Positions 56,727-64,000 of a stretch of 64,000 bases of DNA are shown here, in pieces. Location of the stretch: positions 62,001-126,000 of the forward strand of contig JADILM010000006.1 of NCBI GenBank assembly GCA_016617785.1, in the 5' to 3' direction. The notes under the pieces are model-generated. The model had not been told where the DNA came from. It saw nothing but the letters and a program-made list of their open reading frames with translations, and searched no databases. Positions within the stretch are counted from its first letter, which is position 1; each line of letters begins with the position of its first letter. This DNA is from Sporobolomyces roseus (Eukaryota; Basidiomycota; Microbotryomycetes; Sporidiobolales; Sporidiobolaceae). Both the position numbers and the translations under genes were made by a program.

Positions 56727-57311
56727 ATGGCCCTCACGTCAAAGAACGTCGAAAGCATCATCTCTCGCACCATCCTCGCAATCTCGTCCATCGAAATCCT
56801 AATTTACATCTCCCTCTATATCCACCACCACTACTTCTCACCTCACATCAAAGCCCCTACTCTCTGGGTACGTCTTTCTCTCTCTCTCTCTCTCTCTCTC
56901 CCTCCCATTCAATCAAACTTAACGGAATGAAGGAATAGATCCCATGGTGTTATATCGCACCCGTTTTCAATCTCTTGACGAATGATCGAACTCCATACAC
57001 TTTCGAACTCATCTCACTCTTCGTAATTGGAATGCAATCTTCCGTGTTTGCGACGAGGGCGGATGGGTTCTGTTATTGGGTTGGATTCGATAAAGTTTGT
57101 TGGGCGACTGAGATCAGGTATAGATTGGCTCAAGCGTGAGTTACAACCTTCTCCTTGCTCTTCTCGAGTTGTTATTTGACGAGTTGGACATGGACGATAT
57201 AGATACACTGTTCTTGTAGGAGCTCAACTCGGGTTGAGGGCGAAGAAATATTTCGAAGGCAAGAGAACCTTGACTCAATCATCATCAAAGCAGGCAGCAA
57301 AGCAAAAGTAG
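56727..57311 (+). CDS. small MARVEL-like four-helix membrane protein
   Basis: Not recognised. Exons 56727-56867, 56939-57117, 57203-57311 join in phase to 142 residues. Four hydrophobic segments: TILAISSIEILIYISLYIHH, LWIPWCYIAPVFNLL, TFELISLFVIGMQSSVFATR, and TVLVGAQLGLR, ending in a Lys-rich tail. The Asp/Gly/Cys string ADGFCYWVGFDKVCW between helices 3 and 4 is the kind of conserved outer loop found in fungal MARVEL-like small proteins. The donor at 57118 is the one that keeps the final exon open. Confidence 0.6.
56877..56901 (+). repeat. (CT)n microsatellite in intron
   Basis: About twelve CT dinucleotides inside intron 1 of the small membrane protein gene. Confidence 0.8.
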
Positions 57312-57593
57312 AATGCAGATGGTCGATCAGTGTAGGCATGGACTCTTAGGCGGAACGTGGAGGTGTTGGAAAGGTGCAGGGTATGAGGGATCGAAATGAA
57401 ACAAGTTTTGAGCCGAACTTTTCGCAGGGTTGACTTCCGCCGTTTAGAGAGAGAGTCAAGTAAAGCTAGGGCTGTTGTCTCGCCGTGACAGCGTAGCCAG
57501 AAAGGAGGAGGATGGTCAATAGTATGTCAACAAGTTTGTGGTTAAAAAGATCCAAAAATTCTCTTATCCTTCGTTCGATGCTCAGAATCCCTC

Positions 57594-59298
57594 TCAGAAA
57601 CTCCTCCTCAGTCCCTTCATAGCTCCTGCCCCTCCTCTAAAACCTCTCAACCCCTTTCCCATCCCGTCCTTGACACCACACTTCGAGTCCTTCCAAAACC
57701 CATCCAACACATCCTTCAACTCGATCCCACCTCCCACTCCCTTGGTCCCTTCGACTCCCTTCTCCTTCTTCCTCTTCTTACTTACCATCAAAGCGCCCTC
57801 TTCCTCCTCTCTTTCATCAAATGGTAAAAGTTCCTCATCCTTGTCGTCGAAAGGTTTCGAAAACAAATTGACAATCTCCTTCGAACCTCTAGGACTCGGT
57901 GGTGGTGGTCTCAACAAGACACTAGGGTAATTCGGGGAACGTGGATCCAACCCTTCCAATTCTTCAATAATACTCTTCTTCTTTCCTCCTCCTCCCTCCT
58001 CCGAAGTCGAGAGTTTCCGTTTCTTCTGTTCGACGACGGAAAGTGATGATTGTTCCTCCTCCTCCTTTTGTTTCCGTAAGGACGATTCTGAGAGACCTAG
58101 TCGACAGAGACGACGAATGAATTCGTACGATAGGAATCCGAGGATGTCGAGTACTTCTTCGGAGAGAGACGAGGCAATGTCTAGGAGAAGGAATTCTCTA
58201 AATTTCTTTCCTATACACTCGATCAAATCAGTCAGCTCGAGAAAGAGGCAGAGAGGTAGAAGCGAGAAGGAAGACGAGAGGAGAGAGGGGGAAGGAATGG
58301 GAGAAGGGAAAGAGGGAGATTTAAGAGCGCACCTTTGCGGTAAACGAACGATGCTTGACGTGCTTGAGAATACGTTTCATACTCTTCCTTAGTCATCTTT
58401 GAGGTCAACTCATCGGCTTCCTGTACACGGCAGAGGATACTCCCAATCAGCCCTGTAGACAAAGAGTACAGATTGGAGAGAGCTTTGTCGACGTACCTTC
58501 AATATTTGTCGATTCTCTTCCAGCGCTTTCTCATACTCCTCATCCCTCCCTCCTTGAACTTGTTCTCCTTGTCCTTCTCTCGGAGTCGAACTATAACTCG
58601 AACCCAAACTTGTTGTGGTCGAATCGTCAAGGTATTCTTGGTAAGGATCTTGTAACTCCCAACTTAAATGAATCGTTCCTTTCCCAACTTTCAAATTCTT
58701 ATCTAAACATGCACATTCATCTCACCAATGTAATCAGTCGCTCGAAATTCTCGAGAGAGAGAGAGTAAAGAGTGAGAGAGAGAGAGAGAGAGAGAAAGTT
58801 GGAGAGCATACCGGGTTCCTCAATCCCATCTACCATTCCCTCCTCCTCTTCTTGGCCGATTCCACCCGGTTCCTTAGTCCTCTTCCTGACATCCTTCCAC
58901 CCCAAATACCCTCTCAACCTCTCAACCATTCCCCTCTCATTCCTAATCACAAACAACATTTCTTCCACTCTGATCCCCCCTGCTGTTGTGAGAGTGTTCT
59001 TAGTATTCGTCGAGGGAGGTAGTGAGTGGGAATTCGAGTGGAGCTTTGCAGAGAGAAGGAGCGAGTGTAAGTGGGAACGAAGGAGATCTTGAATGGTTTC
59101 AAGGAGTGGGGGAGGGGCGTGAGTTTGAGTGAATACGTAGATTATTGAAGAGAGTTCTGAGAGATAGTTGGGAGAGTTGCTAGTAGAGGAGGAGGGAGTT
59201 TTGAGGGAGGAGGAGGAGGAGGAAGAGATGTTTGAGAGATTCTGAGATGGTGGTAAGAGGGAAGACGTAGATCCTGATTGTGCTAGGGAGCTTGACAT
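57594..59298 (-). CDS. SPT3: SAGA complex subunit SPT3
   Basis: Histone-fold subunit of SAGA that helps deliver TBP to promoters. Minus-strand exons 59298-58812, 58702-58497, 58420-58333, 58210-57594 give 465 residues. Both halves of Spt3 are readable: first histone fold ([52 protein letters not shown]), the linker [15 protein letters not shown], then [20 protein letters not shown] and the second fold [20 protein letters not shown]. An upstream in-frame ATG at 59413-59415 would add 39 residues and overlap the LIN1 start; the ATG at 59298 is preferred. The N-terminus is longer than in yeast because of a Ser-rich leader. C-terminus is Lys/Glu-rich, ending [12 protein letters not shown]. Confidence 0.88.
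58772..58796 (+). repeat. (GA)n microsatellite in SPT3 intron
   Basis: GA-rich dinucleotide run within the first SPT3 intron (read as CT on the coding strand), close to the 3' splice region's pyrimidine tract. Confidence 0.75.
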
Positions 59299-59413
59299 GG
59301 AGGATTTAATGCTCTCGAGAGCAAGAATGGTCGATGGAATAAAGAGTAAAGAGATGAGAGTAACATTACTCTTGGGTCTCTTCCACTTGACTTTGACTTG
59401 ATTGAACAGATTC

Positions 59414-61067
59414 ATGGCACCTAAACGACCAGCAGATGCTTATACTCCCTCTTCATTCCCCACGTAAGTCTCTCCCTCTCTCTCTTCATCATCATCATTA
59501 TTCCCTAACTCTCTCTCTCCTCTCTCCTCTCTCTCACACACAGTGATCGATCAACCACCTCAACTTCGGGTAAAAGACAAAGATATGCACCACCGAACGC
59601 TTCGAAAGTGTTAGGAGAACCTTTAGCAGATGATTTAGAATTGGATTTGGAAGGGACTGGTGGGAAAGATAATTCGAGAAAGAAAGTAGTCACGGATGGG
59701 TATGATAGTGATTCAAGTGGAGGCGAGGACGATCCTGTTCTACCTACTCGTAAAGGGAAAGGTAAAGAGGGAGGGGAGGAAGAAGATGAGGATATGTTTG
59801 GGGATCCGAACGAAGCGGTTGACAAAGAATTGGATGGAATGGGGAAAGGGAAAGAGAGGGAACGAAAGGAGGGGGGCAAAGAGTGGTTGGAAATGGGAGA
59901 TATAGAAGGTCAGGAATTTACAAAGAGGGATATGAGGGATGATGACGAAATGGAGGGGGAGGATGAGGAGGACGAGGAAGCGGAAGAAGAAGAGTATGAA
60001 GAAGTAGATGATCATGCTAATGACGATGATGCACCGAGGAGTAGGAGGAGTAAAAAAGGAATGGGTTTCCAATTATCGTATGTTTGTCCTCTCTCTCGTC
60101 TCTCACACCCTTATCTTTCATGGTCACTGACGAGACAATGACCTCGTACAGTTCCTTCAACATGAAAGAAGAATTGGCGGAAGGAAGATTCTCAGCAGAC
60201 GGATCTTACGTCGCGAATTCACAAGATCCTCTCGCAGCTCACGATTCCTGGTTATCCGGTTTATCAAAAACTCAAATTCGATTAGCGAAGGAAGCGAAGG
60301 AACGACAAGACGCAAAGAACAGAGAAATGGAACAGAAGGAAGCGATGAGAGGTGGAGAAGAACAATTGACTCAACTGAGGGATGATTGTTTGATTGGATT
60401 ATTGAAGGATGTAAGGGAAGGGGAAACGGTCGCTGGAGCATTGAATCGACTGGGGAGAGCGAAGAAGAGAGCAGAGGCATTGAGGGAGTTGGAATCGAAA
60501 CAAGGTCAAGAAATCGAATTGGATCAACAGGAGAAATCTTCGAATTCGGTCGATCGTTACATGGACAAGATCAATCGGTTGACTCATTTCGCTTCGACCT
60601 TGCTATCGAGTCATGGTGAATTGGAGATTTACGATCAACGGTATGAAGATATCGTCAAGACTCTCAAATCTGAAGGAGCGGTGAGGAGGGATTGGGTACC
60701 ACCGAAGGATAGTAAAGAGGATCAAGAGTTGGAGGCGAATGAGGAGAAACAATGGAAGGAACACGAAAGAGGACAGAAGGAACAAACGAAATTGACCAAA
60801 CCTGCGAAAGAAGGAAGATCAAGAGTCGTCATCTCTAGACCAACTGCACCTTCCTCCACAACTCCAACATCGACAAAGTATTGGTACAAATGGAATCCAG
60901 CACCCGAAGGACAGAACCCGGATGAGAAGTATGGACCGTATGAGAGGAGTGAATTGGAGGGTTGGATTAATCAGGGTTACTTTGGGGATGTCGTCGAGGC
61001 GAGTAGGATATTGGTCAAGAAGGATGGAGAGAACGGGGAGTTCAGGCGATGGATTGAAGTTAAGTAA
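59414..61067 (+). CDS. LIN1: LIN1/CD2BP2 (U5 snRNP 52K) GYF-domain protein
   Basis: Spliceosomal U5/tri-snRNP assembly factor; its GYF domain binds proline-rich partners. Exons 59414-59463, 59544-60077, 60152-61067 give 499 residues. Typical order: N-terminal KRPADAYTP, DGYDSDSSGGEDD, a strongly acidic region, GFQLSSFNMKEELAEGRFSA with DGSYVANSQDP, a central helical region, and the C-terminal GYF domain (KYWYKWNPAPEG ... KYGPYERSELEGWINQGYF). The core signature is W-x-Y ... GPY ... W-x-x-x-GYF, with GPY for GPF and Leu for the usual Met. Divergent from SPT3 across about 115 bp. Confidence 0.88.
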
Positions 61068-62669
61068 CGAGACGAGGGATGACGAACGAAAAGACCGTAG
61101 TTTCAGGTTCCGTGCAAATTGTTGTAACTTTACTTTATCTTGCAGTCTAATTCTGTCTATAGCACTTACTGATGATGAACCGCACGAGGAGAGACGCGAG
61201 AGATGAGGAAAGCAAAAGGTAAGCGGCGAGTCAGTCTCGAGCCCATCTCGAACCGCTTTTCCAGAATAGCGAGAGGCCATTCCGAAGCCTGCTTAGGACT
61301 ACAGCCAGAGCTGATAGATCCTACGCCGGATTTCCGGTCCAGGTATCGCGATTCTCTAACTGCTGAGGTGAAGTCCTCTTGTTCTTCTCCAAGGCCTTGG
61401 AAAAATCGCAAAGAGGTTCAGCAGCGTCGTTTCCCTAGAAAGGATGCGGGCGTCCCCTACTCTTGTAGCTAAGTATATGATCTGATGCTAGTGAGCCAGA
61501 TACAAGGATGCGAGACGCGCGTGGGAAACGAGAGAGAGAAAGCGAAAATCAAAATTTGACTCCTTTCCTCCTTTCTGCTAAGAGTGTATAGATCGTTTGC
61601 GACCTTTGTGATAGTCGATGATTACCCTCAAGATCACCTACCTGCGTTCGAATCGGCTGATTCGGCGACGTCGGCTTGAACGAGGAAACCTCGCAAAAAT
61701 TTGAACTTTCGCAACATCACTCAGTGCTATCCCGACACTACGGCCTTGACGTAGAGTCTTCGAGGTTAGATCGGTGTACTGCTTATACTCTCACGAAAAA
61801 GCTTGAATGGATAGACTCTATATCGATCGATCATATAACTTGAATCGACCACTCCCCTAAGAAATCGACGAAAGTTGCTCATTCTTCGCTTCCTTGGCTC
61901 TCATTCGTTCGGAAATAAGCTCGGTAGTAGCGGCGATAGATGGACGAAGGAGAAGGAAAAGCTCGTTACCACTCGTTCAGCCTTGTCAACTTCCAAGGTT
62001 GTGGCAGTTAGACGACTTCTCGCAGGTGGATCTCTGTGAATATCTGTGAGCCTCTCGGACCCGAATATATATCTGTCATTCCTGCCATCAAGGGTTGTCA
62101 GCTCGCCCAGAGCAAAAAAAAAGGATAGATTGACTTCCTTCGAAATTCAACCTCTCGATTTCGCAAGGGAGCGATCGATCAGCTCGACCCTACCAAATCG
62201 GTCGCAGGCTCGTTCCGAGAAGCGGACCTCGATGAAGTGCGATGTTCCCCTTGACTCGCTGGTCTCTCTGTGTATCGAACAAGAGCTGTTCGAAGAGAAT
62301 TACCAGGAGAAGGGAAATGCTAAAAACGTGTTGGTAGGGGCTTTCGGAAGAGCCATACGTGAGAGTCCACGCCAAAGTGATGAATCAGGCAGATTGAGCT
62401 AGATTTGACAGTCGAAAGAACAGACGGTGGGTTAAAGCTGAGAATCTCGGGTATAGAAGTTTTGTCAATTCCCGCACTTCCCCTCTTACACTCAGATTGG
62501 ACTTGATCTCCAGGGGTGCTCTCTCTTCAAGTGAACTTCAGCTGTATCTCTGATGCTTCTGCACTGACCTCTCTATTTCTTTCCCCTTCTTCTCTCAAGC
62601 ACCTCCCTTTCTTCTCCTCAAACCTCCACTCTACGTGTTCTCTCACTATCAACGACCACAGCGACCAAT
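61068..62669. other. 1.6-kb region without a supported gene
   Basis: The longest gene-poor stretch of the window. Short open frames exist (for example 62046-62402), but they lack introns, motifs and the composition of neighbouring genes. AT-rich patches (ATATATAT near 62066, ATATCGATCGATCATATA near 61820) and the CT-rich leader at 62560-62640 are consistent with promoter sequence. A non-coding RNA cannot be excluded. Confidence 0.5.
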
Positions 62670-63421
62670 ATGAACTTGACCGACACATCTTGGTTACCAA
62701 GCTATCGATTCACATTACTCTCCCTCCTCGCAATCGCTTCAATCGCAACTTTCCTAATGTCGATCGCTACTCTCGCCTATCAATTGCATTTCACAGTTGG
62801 ATATAATCAGCCTGTACCATCCGTGAGCCTCTTGCTACTGATCTTCAAGCTGAGCTGACCCATTTCATCTCTTCAGTTGCTCGTTTGTTCCGCCCTCACC
62901 CTCCTTCATTCCTCGATCTTCCTCTCTCCGATCACTCCGACTTCTTCCAAACGACGAAAGACTCTCCTAGCGCTGAGAGTGGAGCTCATCTCGCTTTTAG
63001 TGTTGGGTTTGTTCACTCTCGCAACGGTCGCAAGATTACATTCTTCGACTCCAGGACTCTACTCGAATTGCGGTGGATACTTTATTTGCGTCTCGCTACA
63101 AGCTGATGTAGCTCTCGCATGGTTGTGAGTACATTCTGCTGCAGAGGGAGAGTATTCGCAAGCTGATACTCCCCTTTCTTTCAAAGCTGTTTCCTTTTCC
63201 TCGTTCTACAAATTGTGCCTTTAGTTGTCGCGAGCACGTACCACTACAGGAGGAGTCATTCGACAATAATCTTTAGGGAGCCATTCGTGCTATTCGATTG
63301 GAGAGTCTATCGTCTCGGAGGAGGATCAGTGATTTTGGGAGAAGGAGGAATGGCGGTCGGAAAAGGAGAACGACAGGGAATGAGATCAGTGGAGGAAGAC
63401 AGTAGATTCACCATAACCTGA
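62670..63421 (+). CDS. four-helix (MARVEL-like) membrane protein
   Basis: Function unknown. Exons 62670-62822, 62877-63124, 63187-63421 join in phase to 211 residues. Four membrane helices: TLLSLLAIASIATFLMSIAT, LLVCSALTLLHSSIFLSP, LALRVELISLLVLGLFTLAT, and LFLVLQIVPLVVASTYHYR. NCGGYFICVSLQADVALAWL sits between helices 3 and 4, as in fungal MARVEL-like proteins with a Cys-containing outer loop and a helix-3/4 polar patch. Cytosolic tail polar, Gly-rich. Convergent with the gene at the right edge, about 115 bp apart. Confidence 0.6.
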
Positions 63422-63538
63422 AAGGCTCATAAAGCATACATCATTTCATGTAAAAAGAGTATTGAAAGAACGACAAAAAAGTGAGAAAAACGAAACGAAA
63501 CATTACTGCTACCTCGAACAACAACGAAAAGCCCGATT

Positions 63539-64000
63539 TTAGTAGCTCCTAACATAGTAATACCTTGGTAACTGATCGACCGTTCCGAAATTGGATCTCT
63601 CCAAGAATCCCTTCCTCTCCTCACATTTCCCTTCTCCCTTCACTTTGTCGAGCTCTTCTTTTTGAGTCCGAGTCCCAGTTAAAGCAATACAGTCCTCCTC
63701 GAGAGTCCACTCGAGCTTCTTCAGAGCTTCCCTTAACTTCTCCCTTCGCTTCGGTTTCAGAACTTCTTTCGAATAGTACGAAGCGAGCTTCTTGACTGTG
63801 TCGAGGTTCGACGGCGAGGTGAGACAGAAGAAGAGACCTTCGATGACTGAGAGAGGCATCTGTAGTTCGTCGGCGATGGGTCGAAGCTGGACTCGGAGAG
63901 AACCTGGTTGAGCCGAAGGAGCGGTGGAAGTCGAGGCTGTCGATTGACGAGCAACGACAGGCTGTTGAGGGATCGGGGGAACAGGAAGTCGGTTCGATAA
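63539..64000 (-). CDS. C-terminal part of a Rap1-like telomere protein (candidate), 5' end outside window
   Basis: Minus-strand frame open from the right edge to a stop at 63539-63541. A Pro/Ser-rich stretch (PVPPIPQQPVVARQSTAS) leads into a compact helical domain of about 105 residues: LQMPLSVIEGLFFCLTSPSN, LDTVKKLASYYSKEVL, REALKKLEWTLEEDCIALTG, KGEGKCEERKGFLERSNFG. The order helix - LFFCLTSPSN - W-T-x-E-E-D - K/R-x-R-x-x-F-L recalls the Rap1/TRF2IP C-terminal domain (where W-S/T-x-x-D-D and A-x-R-x-x-F occur). This is pattern recognition on a fragment; the BRCT and Myb domains that would settle it lie outside the window. Confidence 0.4.
   Translation of the reverse strand, partial: LSNRLPVPPIPQQPVVARQSTASTSTAPSAQPGSLRVQLRPIADELQMPLSVIEGLFFCLTSPSNLDTVKKLASYYSKEVLKPKRREKLREALKKLEWTLEEDCIALTGTRTQKEELDKVKGEGKCEERKGFLERSNFGTVDQLPRYYYVRSY

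Noticed and set aside
61203..61472. Protein-coding frame after LIN1
   Set aside because: Open for 89 codons but with no splice signals or recognisable features, and separated from LIN1 by its stop codon.
62046..62402. 118-residue ORF as a gene
   Set aside because: No motif, no relation to neighbours, and composition like the surrounding non-coding DNA.

Overview
The window is nuclear DNA of an intron-rich fungus, most likely a basidiomycete. Almost every gene is split by introns of about 35-75 nt (mostly GTRNGT...CTGAY...YAG), proteins carry long Ser/Pro-rich tails, and one repeated family looks like DUF7918, which I know mainly from basidiomycetes. I cannot fix the class (Pucciniomycotina or Tremellomycetes both possible) from sequence alone. 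There is no sign of a CRISPR array, rRNA, a recognisable tRNA or an intact transposon.

Left part (1-32 kb). Four related nuclear-type genes sit in two clusters: a divergent pair at 1-7 kb and a tandem pair at 26-32 kb. Members combine a disordered acidic/basic N-terminus, a helical module resembling the core-binding domain of tyrosine recombinases, an optional Cys/His module of FAR1/GCM type, and a SAM-like C-terminal helical domain. One member has lost its C-terminus through decay, including a 7-bp repeat expansion, and one lacks the recombinase-like module. Between the clusters lie ordinary genes: a GT31-like glycosyltransferase, a PPIL1 cyclophilin, mitochondrial methionyl-tRNA synthetase, a single-pass membrane protein, two adjacent related Ser/Pro-rich proteins and a YTH-domain m6A reader.

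Middle (32.5-56.3 kb). This is a large inverted segmental duplication. Left arm, outside to inside: arylamine N-acetyltransferase, IPK1 (inositol-pentakisphosphate 2-kinase), NAA20 (NatB catalytic subunit), a DUF7918-like gene, methionine aminopeptidase 1. The right arm carries the same genes in mirror order and orientation. For NAT, IPK1 and NAA20 every coding exon has exactly the same length in both arms. A central 5.6 kb holds a further DUF7918-like gene, a PQ-loop membrane protein and a TB2/DP1-like membrane protein. MetAP1 and NatB act one after the other on nascent N-termini, so the organism carries two linked sets of N-terminal methionine-processing enzymes. Similarity between arms is patchy: some tracts including introns are nearly identical, others are well diverged, which suggests gene conversion.

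Right part (56.7-64 kb). A small membrane protein, the SAGA subunit SPT3, divergent LIN1/CD2BP2 (GYF domain), a 1.6 kb stretch without a supported gene, a four-helix membrane protein, and the 3' end of a gene whose C-terminus resembles the Rap1 C-terminal domain.
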